A stretch of 63,090 nucleotides of DNA, taken from positions 1-63,090 of the forward strand of contig CAAGID010000003.1 in NCBI GenBank assembly GCA_900769815.1, given 5' to 3'. Positions within the stretch are counted from its first letter, which is position 1. Each line of letters begins with the position of its first letter. Positions 47,877 to 57,060 of the stretch are shown here, in pieces. Under the pieces are notes generated by a model. The model did not search any database and was not told where the DNA came from. It worked only from the letters and a program-made list of their open reading frames with translations. The DNA is from Clostridia bacterium (GTDB lineage Bacteria; Bacillota; Clostridia; Christensenellales; QALW01). The translations under genes and the position numbers were made by a program.

Positions 47877-48908
47877 TTAATCCAGTTGCATACGCGTTTG
47901 TTTTGAATTTTCAGTTTGTTTTATTCCAAGATGTTCATATGCCTTTGGCAAAACTATTCTTCCTCTAGGCGTTCTTGAAATAAAACCTAATTGAAGCAGA
48001 AAAGGCTCAATAACGTCTTCAATGGTAATATCTTCTTCGCCCGTTGATGCGGCCAAGGTATCAAGGCCAACAGGACCACCACCAAATTTTTCAATCATGG
48101 CAAGAAGCACTCTGCGGTCACTTCCGTCAAGACCTAATTTATCAACTTCAAGCATTTCTAAGGCTTCGTCGGCTATAGTTTTTTCAATAATACCGTTACC
48201 CTTAACTTGTGCAAAGTCACGAACACGCTTTAACAGTCTGTTTGCTATACGTGGTGTACCGCGAGAACGTAAAGAAATAGCATAAGCACCGTCATCTTCT
48301 ATTGGAATATCAAGAATAGAGGCACTTCTCTTAATTATTTTTGATAATTCGTCTGCGTTATACATTTCTAATCTGCAAATAACGCCAAATCTGTCACGTA
48401 AAGGACCTGTAAGCATACCTGCACGTGTAGTTGCGCCAATAAGTGTAAATGGGGGAAGGCTGAGCCTTACTGAACGGGCAGAAGGGCCTTTGCCAATCAT
48501 TATATCTAATGCGTAGTCTTCCATTGCAGGATATAAAACTTCTTCGACACTTCGGTTAAGGCGATGAATTTCGTCAATGAATAAAATGTCGTTTTCATTA
48601 AGATTTGTTAAGATGGCGGCAAGGTCACCGGGACGCTCAATGGCAGGACCGCTCGTAACGCGAATAGAAACACCCATTTCAGCGGCGATAATATTTGCAA
48701 GGGTTGTTTTACCAAGACCGGGAGGGCCATATAATAAAGTGTGGTCAAGAGCTTCTTTTCTTTCTTTAGCGGCAGAAACGAATATACTGACCATTTCTTT
48801 AACTTTTTCCTGACCAATATAATCTTCAAAACTTTTTGGTCTTAAAGAATTTTCGCTATCAAAATCTTCTTCCAAAAGACCTGAGGTTATAATTCTTTCA
48901 TCTTCCAA
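47877..48908 (-). CDS. ruvB: Holliday junction branch-migration ATPase RuvB
   Basis: A 343-aa AAA+ motor. LRPKSFEDYIGQEKVKE opens the domain; Walker A is YGPPGLGKTTLA, Walker B is LFIDEIHRL, and the sensor region reads IGATTRAGML. A winged-helix C-terminal domain includes GGGPVGLDTLA. The gene lies 5 bp after ruvA. Confidence 0.96.
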   Translation of the reverse strand: MEDERIITSGLLEEDFDSENSLRPKSFEDYIGQEKVKEMVSIFVSAAKERKEALDHTLLYGPPGLGKTTLANIIAAEMGVSIRVTSGPAIERPGDLAAILTNLNENDILFIDEIHRLNRSVEEVLYPAMEDYALDIMIGKGPSARSVRLSLPPFTLIGATTRAGMLTGPLRDRFGVICRLEMYNADELSKIIKRSASILDIPIEDDGAYAISLRSRGTPRIANRLLKRVRDFAQVKGNGIIEKTIADEALEMLEVDKLGLDGSDRRVLLAMIEKFGGGPVGLDTLAASTGEEDITIEDVIEPFLLQLGFISRTPRGRIVLPKAYEHLGIKQTENSKQTRMQLD

Positions 48909-48913
48909 TGTTT

Positions 48914-49507
48914 TTATCTCCTATCAAGACTTTTTAATACGGAACGGATAATACTTTCGGTATCTTTACAATCGGGCGCAATGGCTTCAACTGCTTTAGT
49001 TGCTTCTTGAGATGAATAGCCAAGAGCGGCAAGAGCGTATATTGCATCATTAATCATTGAAGATTGAGGTGCGGTGCCTCTTTGCACGGTTGCATTTATA
49101 AGTTCATCGTTATCAACTTTTTCTCTTAATTCAAGAATCATTCTCTGTGCGGTTTTTTTACCTATTCCCGGAACCTTTGTAAGGGCGTTTGCATCACCGC
49201 CTACAAGAATAACCGCTAAATCGCTTGCGCTTAATGATGAAAGCACTTGCAAAGCGATTTTTGGGCCAATACCGCTGACGGAAATCAATCGAAGGAACAT
49301 TGTTCTGTCTTCTTTTGTAATAAAACCGTAAAGAACAATTGCATCTTCACGTACATGTTGATATGTAAATATTTTTGCGGATTGACCAATACTAAGAGTA
49401 CCTGACAGACTTGAAGGGCATTGTATATAATATCCAATGCCATTATTATCGATTACAACACCGTTTAAATCAATTTCCTCTATTAAGCCTTTGATATATG
49501 CGTACAT
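48914..49507 (-). CDS. ruvA: Holliday junction protein RuvA
   Basis: A 197-aa junction-binding protein with an N-terminal OB domain (MYAYIKGLIEEID ...), a tandem helix-hairpin-helix domain (LISVSGIGPKIAL and LTKVPGIGKKTAQR, about 75-125) and a C-terminal RuvB-binding domain. It lies 8 bp after ruvC. Confidence 0.95.
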   Translation of the reverse strand: MYAYIKGLIEEIDLNGVVIDNNGIGYYIQCPSSLSGTLSIGQSAKIFTYQHVREDAIVLYGFITKEDRTMFLRLISVSGIGPKIALQVLSSLSASDLAVILVGGDANALTKVPGIGKKTAQRMILELREKVDNDELINATVQRGTAPQSSMINDAIYALAALGYSSQEATKAVEAIAPDCKDTESIIRSVLKSLDRR

Positions 49508-49515
49508 AATAACTC

Positions 49516-50010
49516 CTATTTTATTTTAAATTGTGAACCCATTTTTGCCGTATGCGCATGACAAATTGCTGCGGCAAGACCGTCAGCAGCATCGTCTGGC
49601 TTTGGGATTTTATCAAGATTTAAAAAATACATAACCATCTGCTGTATCTGATGTTTGTCTGCTCTGCCGTAACCAACGATTGCTTGCTTAATTTGAAGGG
49701 GAGTATATTCATATAATTCACTTGTTTTCATTGAAGCTGCGGCAAGTAACGCACCTCGTGCCTGTGCAACATTAATGGCCGTTTTAACGTTATTATTAAA
49801 GAAAAGTTCTTCTACAGCAATGGCATCGGGCTTATAGCGGTCAATGACTGTCTGAACGTCTGTATATATGTTTCTTAGGCGTACGGGTGTTGGCATATCG
49901 GGCGGTGTTGATATAATGCCGTAATCAATCATTTTATGCTTATGTCCGTTTGTTTCAATAACACCGAAGCCTAATGTTGCAAGGCCCGGATCAAATCCTA
50001 AAATAATCAT
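49516..50010 (-). CDS. ruvC: Holliday junction endonuclease RuvC
   Basis: A 164-aa RNase H-fold resolvase. Catalytic acids are in ILGFDPGLATLG (Asp), AVEELFF (Glu) and the C-terminal PDDAADGLAAAICH (two Asp). The start is either ATG 50010 or TTG 50016; the SD AAGGTG is better placed for the TTG, but the protein alignment fits both. That SD lies in the arm of a terminator-like hairpin. Confidence 0.92.
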   Translation of the reverse strand: MIILGFDPGLATLGFGVIETNGHKHKMIDYGIISTPPDMPTPVRLRNIYTDVQTVIDRYKPDAIAVEELFFNNNVKTAINVAQARGALLAAASMKTSELYEYTPLQIKQAIVGYGRADKHQIQQMVMYFLNLDKIPKPDDAADGLAAAICHAHTAKMGSQFKIK

Positions 50011-50023
50011 AATCAAAATTAAA

Positions 50024-50058
50024 GCACCTTTGGGGAACAATCCTTCAAGGTGTCTTTT
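50024..50058. terminator. Hairpin between the GNAT gene and ruvC
   Basis: GCACCTT pairs with AAGGTGT, with T6 on the plus strand (50024-50058) and AAAGACACCTT...AAGGTGCTTT on the minus strand. On the minus strand its 3' arm contains the ruvC SD. It may weaken readthrough or translation of ruvC. Confidence 0.5.
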
Positions 50059-50078
50059 TTAGCAGCCCTTATTTTTTT

Positions 50079-50612
50079 TTATATCTTGTCTGATGCAAGG
50101 AGACCGTAATAAATTCTATCAACGGTAGTGCCGTTTTCAAGAAATAAATCGGATAACATAATACCTTCTTTACGGAACCCAAGTTTTTCGGCAAGTTTCT
50201 GTGCAGGATAATTATCCTTATCAATACAAGAGTATACCTTGACAAACTCAAAGCCTTTAAAATAAGAATTTTTAATCATCTCGTTTGAGGTTCGATAAGC
50301 GATACCTCTGTGGAGGAATTCTTCATTACCAATAATGATATAATATTCACCTTTACGGTTAATATCATCGATATTAATTAAGCCTAACATGCCGATTGGA
50401 TATGACTTGCCGTCTTCCTGAAAAACATAGATCATATAATCGTCGCGAGTCTTGTCCAAAAGTGAACGTTGATACCATTTATTACCTTCGTTTATATTTT
50501 TAGGAAGATAACCGTGAAAACCTTTGATGTGTGAATGGTTCGAACCCCAAGTAACTAAATAAGGAATATCAGATCTTTCCATTTTGCGAATACTAAGTTT
50601 ATAACTTAACAT
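50079..50612 (-). CDS. GNAT family acetyltransferase
   Basis: A 177-aa N-acetyltransferase with IRKMERSDIPYLVTWGSN, a central YYIIIGNEEFLHRGIAYRTSNEMIK acetyl-CoA region and a C-terminal KLAEKLGFRKEGIM motif. The substrate is unknown. It resembles the RimJ/RimL branch and enzymes that modify amino sugars. It is the first gene of the minus-strand unit ending in yajC, with GAGGTG as SD. Confidence 0.85.
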   Translation of the reverse strand: MLSYKLSIRKMERSDIPYLVTWGSNHSHIKGFHGYLPKNINEGNKWYQRSLLDKTRDDYMIYVFQEDGKSYPIGMLGLINIDDINRKGEYYIIIGNEEFLHRGIAYRTSNEMIKNSYFKGFEFVKVYSCIDKDNYPAQKLAEKLGFRKEGIMLSDLFLENGTTVDRIYYGLLASDKI

Positions 50613-50642
50613 AAATACACCTCAAAAATGTCATTTTTTAAT

Positions 50643-50670
50643 ATTATATCAAATTTTACAAAAAATGCAA
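50643..50670 (-). promoter_or_regulatory. Candidate promoter for the GNAT-ruv-que unit
   Basis: On the minus strand: TTGCAT (50665-50670), a 16-bp spacer and TATAAT (50643-50648), 30 bp before the GNAT start. On the plus strand the same intergenic region holds CATATTTT at 50691-50698, a sigma-E-like -10, before the SipL-like gene, without a clear -35. Confidence 0.5.
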
Positions 50671-50758
50671 TGATGAATTTCAAATATAAGCATATTTTTA
50701 TAAAATATATTGTATATTTTAATGTAAAGTAGCAATAAAATATGCGGAGGTTGTTTTT

Positions 50759-52273
50759 ATGGAGTTGAATGTTAAGAAATTAAAGTATGATTCTATGAAA
50801 AAAAGAAAATTCAGTGTAAACGTTACAGGAAATGAAAATATCGAAGATTCAGCAAAAGTGTTGAGTGTTATTGCTCATTCGTGTTGCGGAAGAAGCGAGA
50901 TTCTTAATGATGAAATTATTATTGAAGGAATAGTCAGATTTACCGCAATAATAAAAGTTGATGAAAAAATTAAGAAAGTTGAAAAAAGCGAAAGATTTAC
51001 TGTTAATGAAAGTGTTTCGGGGGTAAAACCTGATTCATATATTATTACTTCTTCTTCTGTAAGTAAAGTAAGAGGATATATTGAAGCAGGTAAAATAATG
51101 TTTGCTTGCACGGCTGATATTAATTCAATTATTATTTTGAAAGAAGAAATAGAGTACATTGATGAGCTTGATGAGGACTTCAGAAGACAAGAAAAAACAA
51201 TTTCATTTTTTGAAACATCATTTTTAAAAAATTTAAGATTTAATGTTAATGAGGAAACCGAACTTTCTCCCCGTGTGCCTGAAATAACTGAAATTTTATC
51301 AACGGATACGTTTGTTACAGTTAAAGAAGCTCACGTATCAGCTGGTCAGCTTATAATAGGCGGAGAAATATCAACACAGACAATATATAATTCTATTGAT
51401 GAATACGAACCGGTAATACAGGTTTGTGATAAATTTGAATTCTCACATTTAATTGACATTGACGTAATGCAAGCACAGAATCCCGTTGTAGTTCTTGACA
51501 TTGAGGATGTAGATACAAAAATTAAAGTTAATGAACAAGGTGAAATGAGAATCATTGAATATAACATATGTTTATGTGGCTATGGTTTTTCGGGAGAATA
51601 TAATAATTACAAAGTTGTTACTGATGCGTATTCGATTAAAAACAAAGTAGAAAGCCAAAATGCAAAAACACAGTTTTCAGTACTTGGTGAGGAAATATCG
51701 GAATCCGTAAATAAAAATGTTTGTGTAAAAATACCTGATGGTATAAATCCAGTTTCCCGTGTAAATTCAGTGACGCTTATTCCGGAAGTTATTGATGCTG
51801 AGGTAAAGGATTCTAAAATTATTATAAAATGTTCAGCGGAAACAGGATTGGTTTATACTGCATCAAATACTGGTGAGACTGAAGGATATAATTCAACAGT
51901 CAATTTTGAAATTATTTTTGAAAATTCTAAATTAGAGAACATAGACAATGCAGTTGTATATTTAAGCGTGTGCGATATGCAGGCAGTATTGATTAGGGGC
52001 AATGAGGTTGAAATACGTGCAGGAATTAATGTTAAAATTTTTCCTGAAATTAATGTGAACGAAACAGTATTAAGTAATATTGTTGTTTCAGAAGAAAACG
52101 ATCTTCCTGAATTCGGAATCATAATTTATAATGTGCAATATGGTGATACGCTATGGGAAATCTGCAAAAAGTATGGTGTTGATGAAGATGAAGTATTACA
52201 GTTAAACGGAGACATAAATGAGAAGCTTGAAGCAGGAAAAAAACTTTATCTTTTCAGAAAACTTGCTGTATAG
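50759..52273 (+). CDS. SipL-like spore morphogenetic protein (DUF3794 repeats plus LysM)
   Basis: A 504-aa protein. It has several DUF3794-type beta-rich repeats (about 30-130, 165-285 and 310-430; each near a segment such as DEIIIEGIVRFTAIIK or QLIIGGEISTQTIY). The C-terminal LysM domain (about 455-500) is YNVQYGDTLWEICKKYGVDEDEVLQLN. In C. difficile SipL has this architecture and binds SpoIVA to assemble coat and cortex. GGAGG precedes the ATG. Mother-cell expression is expected. Confidence 0.85.
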   Translation: MELNVKKLKYDSMKKRKFSVNVTGNENIEDSAKVLSVIAHSCCGRSEILNDEIIIEGIVRFTAIIKVDEKIKKVEKSERFTVNESVSGVKPDSYIITSSSVSKVRGYIEAGKIMFACTADINSIIILKEEIEYIDELDEDFRRQEKTISFFETSFLKNLRFNVNEETELSPRVPEITEILSTDTFVTVKEAHVSAGQLIIGGEISTQTIYNSIDEYEPVIQVCDKFEFSHLIDIDVMQAQNPVVVLDIEDVDTKIKVNEQGEMRIIEYNICLCGYGFSGEYNNYKVVTDAYSIKNKVESQNAKTQFSVLGEEISESVNKNVCVKIPDGINPVSRVNSVTLIPEVIDAEVKDSKIIIKCSAETGLVYTASNTGETEGYNSTVNFEIIFENSKLENIDNAVVYLSVCDMQAVLIRGNEVEIRAGINVKIFPEINVNETVLSNIVVSEENDLPEFGIIIYNVQYGDTLWEICKKYGVDEDEVLQLNGDINEKLEAGKKLYLFRKLAV

Positions 52274-52287
52274 TGATAAATTATACC

Positions 52288-52314
52288 AAAAACGCACTTT
52301 AAAGTGCGTTTTTG
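52288..52314 (+). terminator. Terminator after the SipL-like gene
   Basis: A perfect palindrome AAAAACGCACTTT/AAAGTGCGTTTTT (52288-52300/52301-52313). Confidence 0.85.
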
Positions 52315-52365
52315 CTTTATTTTTTTTGAAAAATGTATTATAATAACAAAAAAGAGGTGATTTAT

Positions 52366-53475
52366 TTGGGCAGACCAACAAAATGTACTGTTAATTTAAA
52401 TAAACTTGTAAATAATTTTACCATAATAAAAAAATATGTAAACAAAAAAGTACTTGCACTTGTTAAGGCTGATGCATATGGGCATGGGCTTGTTGAATGT
52501 TCCGTTGCTCTTCAAAGTGCAGGCGTAGATTATTTAGGCACCGCCACACCTGAAGAAGGGGTCGTTTTAAGAAATGCCGGAATCACGTGTCCTATTTTAT
52601 GTGTTGGTGCATTGCAGCTTGAAAGTGAAAAACTTTGTGTTGATTATTCTATTGAGCAGGCAATCAGCTCAATAGATGATTTTAAAAGAATTGAAAACTA
52701 TTGTGTTGAGGCTGACAAAAAAGCTTATGTTCATATAAAAATAGAAACAGGTATGCACAGAACAGGTATAAGATTTAATGACCTCGAAAATCTTTTAAAT
52801 GAAATTAAAAAATCACAATATGTTGTAATTAAAGGGGTATTCACACATTTTGCATTATCTGATTCTGACGACAGAAGTTATACGGAATTTCAAGCAACGG
52901 AGTTTAAAAAAGCTGTACACTTAATTAGAAATTCAGGCTTTGATGAGCAGCTGATTGTTCACTGTGCAAACAGTGGGGGAATATTACAGTATCCTGAATT
53001 ATCTTTTGATATGGTACGTGCAGGAATAATTATTTACGGATACTATCCATCGCCAGAAACACAAAAAAGCTTTTTTATAGAACCCGTATTAACATTTGAA
53101 ACCAAAATTGTTGCCATCAACGACGTAAAAAAAGGCGAAACTATAAGCTATGGCTGTACCTATAAAGCTCAAAGAGATATGAGAGTTGCAGTTCTGCCCG
53201 TCGGTTACGGTGATGGATATAAGAGAATTATGTCGAACAGAGGATATGTTTTGATTAATGGTAAAGAGGCACCTATTACAGGCCGAATTTGTATGGATAT
53301 GACTATGGTTGACGTTACCGATATTCCTGATGTAAAAATCGGAGATGACGTTGTTCTTATAGGTAAGCAAGGAAATAAAAAAATAACTGCAGATGAGCTT
53401 GCTGAATGGGCGGAAACAATCAACTATGAAATTATGTTATCAATAACTGCAAGGGTTCCCAAAAATTATGTTTGA
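52366..53475 (+). CDS. alr: Alanine racemase
   Basis: A 369-aa PLP enzyme supplying D-alanine for peptidoglycan. The PLP lysine is in ALVKADAYGHG (about residue 32-42), and the catalytic tyrosine region is SYGCTYKA. GRICMDMTMVD lies near the C-terminal active-site entry. The initiator is most likely TTG 52366 behind AAAGAGGTG: the in-frame ATG at 52333 lies within a TATTATAAT promoter element. It overlaps the next gene by 8 bp. Confidence 0.92.
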   Translation: MGRPTKCTVNLNKLVNNFTIIKKYVNKKVLALVKADAYGHGLVECSVALQSAGVDYLGTATPEEGVVLRNAGITCPILCVGALQLESEKLCVDYSIEQAISSIDDFKRIENYCVEADKKAYVHIKIETGMHRTGIRFNDLENLLNEIKKSQYVVIKGVFTHFALSDSDDRSYTEFQATEFKKAVHLIRNSGFDEQLIVHCANSGGILQYPELSFDMVRAGIIIYGYYPSPETQKSFFIEPVLTFETKIVAINDVKKGETISYGCTYKAQRDMRVAVLPVGYGDGYKRIMSNRGYVLINGKEAPITGRICMDMTMVDVTDIPDVKIGDDVVLIGKQGNKKITADELAEWAETINYEIMLSITARVPKNYV

Positions 53476-53980
53476 TAAAAGAAAAAACGCTCGCATATTA
53501 CGCAAAAATATTGATAAAGAAAGTCACGGGATTTTTTCAAAAGAAATTTGTCAAAAAGTTCAGCAATTTATCACTGATAAAAAAGTTATTATGCTGTATA
53601 ATGCTATTGATGGCGAAGTTCAAGTGAGTTCACTTGCTCTTTTAAAAAACAAAAGATTTATTTATCCTCGCGTTGAAGATAATGAACTGGTTGCAGTTGA
53701 AAGTTCTGATTTTTGTATTGGCACCTATGGAATTCTTGAGCCTGTAGGAAAGGAATATACAGGTAAAATTGATGCGATTATTGTTCCTATGTGTGCCTTT
53801 GACAGAAATTTAAACAGACTTGGCTTTGGAAAAGGCTTTTATGACAGATTTTTAAAAGATAAAAACTGTTTGAAAATAGGTGTAGCGTTTTCTTGCCAGC
53901 AAACCGATAGTATCCAAACTAAAGAAACTGATATAAGAATGGATATAATTATTACTGAAAAAGAAGTATTGGCGGTGTAA
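53468..53980 (+). CDS. 5-formyltetrahydrofolate cyclo-ligase
   Basis: A 170-aa enzyme that uses ATP to convert 5-formyl-THF to 5,10-methenyl-THF. The N-terminal KRKNARILRKNI is basic. The family signature NRLGFGKGFYDRFL (nucleotide/folate site, about 118-131) is clear. It is co-transcribed with alr and the next membrane gene by overlap and 3-bp spacing. Confidence 0.88.
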   Translation: MFDKRKNARILRKNIDKESHGIFSKEICQKVQQFITDKKVIMLYNAIDGEVQVSSLALLKNKRFIYPRVEDNELVAVESSDFCIGTYGILEPVGKEYTGKIDAIIVPMCAFDRNLNRLGFGKGFYDRFLKDKNCLKIGVAFSCQQTDSIQTKETDIRMDIIITEKEVLAV

Positions 53981-53983
53981 ATT

Positions 53984-54586
53984 ATGAAAAGTATTTTAAA
54001 GCTTAGCGGAAAATTAATACTATCGTTTATTGCAACAAGTGCTATTGCATTTATTACTATGATGATGTGCTTAAGTGCTGATATTGAGCTTTCAATTAAG
54101 GTTTTAATTGGCTGTCTTTTTATTGTGTTTATATACTATATGGCATGGAACAGTTCAATTATAAGCGGAGAGGAAGACACGAAAGGTAAAAATTATATTC
54201 CGTATAAAGGTTTTGTATCGGCTTTAATTGCAATGCTTCCTGCAATAATTCTCTCGTTTTGCTATCTTTTTGCTACCTATAAAGGCTGGGACGGACAAAA
54301 CAGAATTTTTGCTGACGGTATTTATATGATACTTTATCTTATGTTTTTATCCTTTACACCATTGTTATCGTTGGTTGTCCCATATAATCCGGCATTTACC
54401 GTAGATTTTGCACAACCTGCTATTTCTGTTCTTAATAATATTTCAACGCCAAACGCTGTAAGCGCTCCGTTATTTTTTGCACCTATAGTGATTTTTGTTA
54501 TTGTTGCCGGCTTTGGGTATATATTGGGACATAAAGAGCGTATTTCTCTTTTAAAAGTAGTAAATAAGTTAAAAAATAACAAATAA
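53984..54586 (+). CDS. Integral membrane protein, unknown
   Basis: A 200-aa protein with about five transmembrane helices (approximate spans 8-28, 33-53, 72-95, 108-130, 160-180) and a loop rich in Ile/Asn. No family or motif recognised. It is 3 bp after the cyclo-ligase gene, so it is in the alr unit. Confidence 0.65.
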   Translation: MKSILKLSGKLILSFIATSAIAFITMMMCLSADIELSIKVLIGCLFIVFIYYMAWNSSIISGEEDTKGKNYIPYKGFVSALIAMLPAIILSFCYLFATYKGWDGQNRIFADGIYMILYLMFLSFTPLLSLVVPYNPAFTVDFAQPAISVLNNISTPNAVSAPLFFAPIVIFVIVAGFGYILGHKERISLLKVVNKLKNNK

Positions 54587-54629
54587 TTGCAAATTTTTAT
54601 TGAAATAAATGTAAAGTTGTGATAAAATT

Positions 54630-55172
54630 ATGAAAAACGGATATTTGCTTAGGGTCATAAGCGGAAAATATAGGGGAAAGGGAATTGTTTCCCCGAAAGA
54701 TTATTCTGTAAGACCAACCTCTCAAAGGGTAAAAGAATCTTTTTTTAATATTATTCGTACCGGAATTTACGGTAAAAGTTTTTTGGATGTTTTTTCGGGA
54801 ACAGGACAAATTGGAATTGAAGCTGCGTCAAACGGTGCTGAAGTAGTTTTTGTAGATGCGGATACGAAGATTATAAAAGAAAATGTTTCTTTAATTTTGA
54901 AAGATGAAAAGCCTGAAATTTACTGTGGAAATTTTAAGAATATTCTTGACAATTTCAGAAAAACAAACAGAAAATTTGATTTTATTTTTGCTGATCCACC
55001 CTACAATGATGGCTTATATAATGAAATAATCGAACTTTCTTCTGATTTGTTGAATTCTGATGGCGTTCTTATTCTTGAACACTCCTCTGATTTTGTCATA
55101 GAGTGTAATAATATAACAGACAAACGCACTTACGGAAGCAGGGCACTTACTTTTATAGGAGGCAATAAATGA
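54630..55172 (+). CDS. rsmD: 16S rRNA (guanine966-N2)-methyltransferase
   Basis: A 180-aa SAM methyltransferase. RVISGKYRGKGIVSP and the conserved VRPTSQRVKESFFNI N-terminus are followed by the SAM loop LDVFSGTGQIGIEA and the catalytic DPPY (FADPPYNDG). It is the YlbH equivalent and overlaps coaD by 4 bp. It modifies the small subunit late in assembly. SD is weak. Confidence 0.92.
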   Translation: MKNGYLLRVISGKYRGKGIVSPKDYSVRPTSQRVKESFFNIIRTGIYGKSFLDVFSGTGQIGIEAASNGAEVVFVDADTKIIKENVSLILKDEKPEIYCGNFKNILDNFRKTNRKFDFIFADPPYNDGLYNEIIELSSDLLNSDGVLILEHSSDFVIECNNITDKRTYGSRALTFIGGNK

Positions 55173-55654
55173 AAATAGTGGTGTATCCGGGTAGCTTTGA
55201 TCCTATTACTCTTGGACATCTTGATATAATTAAAAGGGCATCCAAAATGGCTGACAAAGTTGTTGTTGCCGTTATGGATAACCCAAAGAAAAAATGTTTT
55301 TTTTCAGTTGATGAACGTATTGAAATGATAAAAAAGTCCGTTTGCGGAATAGATAATGTTGAGGTTGATTTTTCCGAAGGACTTATGGTTGAATATATGA
55401 AAAAAATTGGTGCAACTGTTGCGGTAAGAGGACTCAGGGCAGTTACTGATTTTGAATATGAATTACAATGGGCGACCTTTAACCAGATGCTTGATGAAGA
55501 TTTTGAAGCTGTATTTTTAATGGCAACTACTGAACATAGCTTTCTTTCCTCCAGTATCGTTAAAGAAATTGGTTTATTAGGTGGCGACATCAAAAAGATG
55601 GTTGCACCTGAAATATATGAATACGTAAAAAACAAATTATGTAAAAAAGGATAA
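55169..55654 (+). CDS. coaD: Pantetheine-phosphate adenylyltransferase
   Basis: A 161-aa nucleotidyltransferase for the penultimate step of CoA synthesis. YPGSFDPITLGHLDII carries the (T/H)xGH site, AVRGLRAVTDFEYE is the pantetheine region, and SSSIVKEI is the C-terminal phosphate loop. YlbI equivalent; the rsmD-coaD pairing is widely conserved. Confidence 0.95.
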   Translation: MKIVVYPGSFDPITLGHLDIIKRASKMADKVVVAVMDNPKKKCFFSVDERIEMIKKSVCGIDNVEVDFSEGLMVEYMKKIGATVAVRGLRAVTDFEYELQWATFNQMLDEDFEAVFLMATTEHSFLSSSIVKEIGLLGGDIKKMVAPEIYEYVKNKLCKKG

Positions 55655-55669
55655 AAGGAGTATTTAAAG

Positions 55670-56116
55670 ATGGATAGCGTAATTTCTAATTTAATTGACG
55701 AACTTGAAAAAGAGTTAAGTCAGACAAAGAAAGGTTTATTTTCAGATAAATCTTTAGTTGATGCAGATACTTGCCTTGATATCATCGATGAGCTTCGTGA
55801 AAGCTTGCCTACTGAACTTGAGAGAGCAAGTAATATTATGAAGGAACGCAGACAGATTCTTATAGATGCTGAAGAAGAAGCAAAACAGTGCATTGCTGCG
55901 GCGCAGAAAACTGCAGATGAGATGGTTGCCGAACACGAGATAACGAGAAATGCTGAGATTGAAGCTAAGAAGATTATTGATAACGCAAAACAAAATGCAA
56001 AAGAAGTAAAGCTTTCAGCAAAAAATTATGCATTAAGCGTTTTTGATGAGTTAAAGGTTCGAGTTAAGGAAATTGATGAACAGATTTCTCAGGACCTTGC
56101 TGATTTTAACCAATAA
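55670..56116 (+). CDS. Coiled-coil protein downstream of coaD
   Basis: A 148-aa acidic, highly helical protein with an alanine/glutamate-rich coiled coil (about 60-125) resembling ATP synthase subunit b/E or DivIVA-like segments. No transmembrane region. Homologues commonly follow coaD in Clostridia, but I know no function. AAAAGGAG precedes the ATG. Its end overlaps convergent ylbJ by 28 bp. Confidence 0.7.
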   Translation: MDSVISNLIDELEKELSQTKKGLFSDKSLVDADTCLDIIDELRESLPTELERASNIMKERRQILIDAEEEAKQCIAAAQKTADEMVAEHEITRNAEIEAKKIIDNAKQNAKEVKLSAKNYALSVFDELKVRVKEIDEQISQDLADFNQ

Positions 56117-57030
56117 AAATTTTTCCGCCGTATGAAATGTGCTGATATTACGATAAGTAGCGTAATGATAATTGGTACATATATGGCGGTTTTTTTATAT
56201 AGTAAGCACAAGGAAAATGAAATAACACCGGATAAAAATCTGTTAAAAATAAACTTTATTTTATTTGTGTTTTTTAGTGTTGACAAACATTGGGAGATAA
56301 CGCAGAAACCGCCAAATGATAAAAAGAAACTTATTATAGGCATTGGGTCTGAAAAAATAACAATAGAATTTTTTATTCCTGTTGTAAACTCCATAATACC
56401 TGAAAATAGCATACCGGTTTTTTCGGGTAAAAAATACAAAAATATTTTTGCAAAAAGATTATATATTACCATATATCCGCAGACACTTAATATAGAAAGC
56501 GTGCTTTCGGATATAGCATCAAATAAAGTGCCCTTTTTATACGATGCAATTTCCGTAGAAATGTTTTCGCTTGAGGCGTAAAAAGCTGAAAATATAATCA
56601 AACTGCATATGTGTATTGTATAGAGAATATATCCTGAAGAAACATTATTAAGCAGAGCCGTTCCCACAGTACCGATTACAAATATGGGACTTGCTGAAAA
56701 GCAAATGTTTGCAAAAATATCATTGTTTTTTATATTGAGGCTTGCCACGGATTTACTCCCTGTTTGATAACCGCACAAAAGGCTCATTGAAAGAGGAAAA
56801 GCTATTGAATCAGGTAAATTTAAAAATTTTGTAATAGGCTTTAAAAATTTTGAAAAGTATAATATTCCATTATTATATAAAATACATTTGCTTATAACAA
56901 AAAATGGAAAAAGAGATGGCAACACGTTTGTTGACCACAATAATATTGTTTCTTTAGTTGTACTTATTGTCATTTCAGGAAAAATAATGCATAAAATTAA
57001 TAAAATTATATATAACAAACATATCACCAA
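56089..57030 (-). CDS. ylbJ: Sporulation integral membrane protein YlbJ
   Basis: A 313-aa polytopic membrane protein of the nucleoside-recognition/Gate family required for spore cortex or coat formation in Bacillus. About eight hydrophobic segments. WSTNVLPSLFPFFVISKCIL and LLCGYQTGSKSVASLN match the YlbJ signature. The start is a TTG at 57030, or a GTG three bases later, with no clear SD. It is inverted relative to rsmD-coaD, unlike Bacillus. A sporulation-specific promoter is expected but not identified. Confidence 0.85.
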   Translation of the reverse strand: MVICLLYIILLILCIIFPEMTISTTKETILLWSTNVLPSLFPFFVISKCILYNNGILYFSKFLKPITKFLNLPDSIAFPLSMSLLCGYQTGSKSVASLNIKNNDIFANICFSASPIFVIGTVGTALLNNVSSGYILYTIHICSLIIFSAFYASSENISTEIASYKKGTLFDAISESTLSILSVCGYMVIYNLFAKIFLYFLPEKTGMLFSGIMEFTTGIKNSIVIFSDPMPIISFFLSFGGFCVISQCLSTLKNTNKIKFIFNRFLSGVISFSLCLLYKKTAIYVPIIITLLIVISAHFIRRKNFYWLKSARS

Positions 57031-57060
57031 TTAAATTTATATTAAAGAGGTTGACATAAT

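Noticed and set aside
46866..47900. Queuosine precursor riboswitch before queA/tgt
   Set aside because: queA starts 2 bp from ruvB and tgt follows by 13 bp, so there is no leader long enough for a preQ1 aptamer.
50671..50700. Confident sigma-E promoter for the SipL-like gene
   Set aside because: CATATTTT resembles a sigma-E -10, but no matching -35 at the right distance could be defended.
55153..55635. 160-codon minus-strand ORF opposite coaD
   Set aside because: It is Ser/Thr/Ile-rich shadow translation of coaD with no SD.
56132..56581. 149-codon plus-strand ORF opposite ylbJ
   Set aside because: It is a shadow of the YlbJ membrane gene; the minus frame has clear family signatures.
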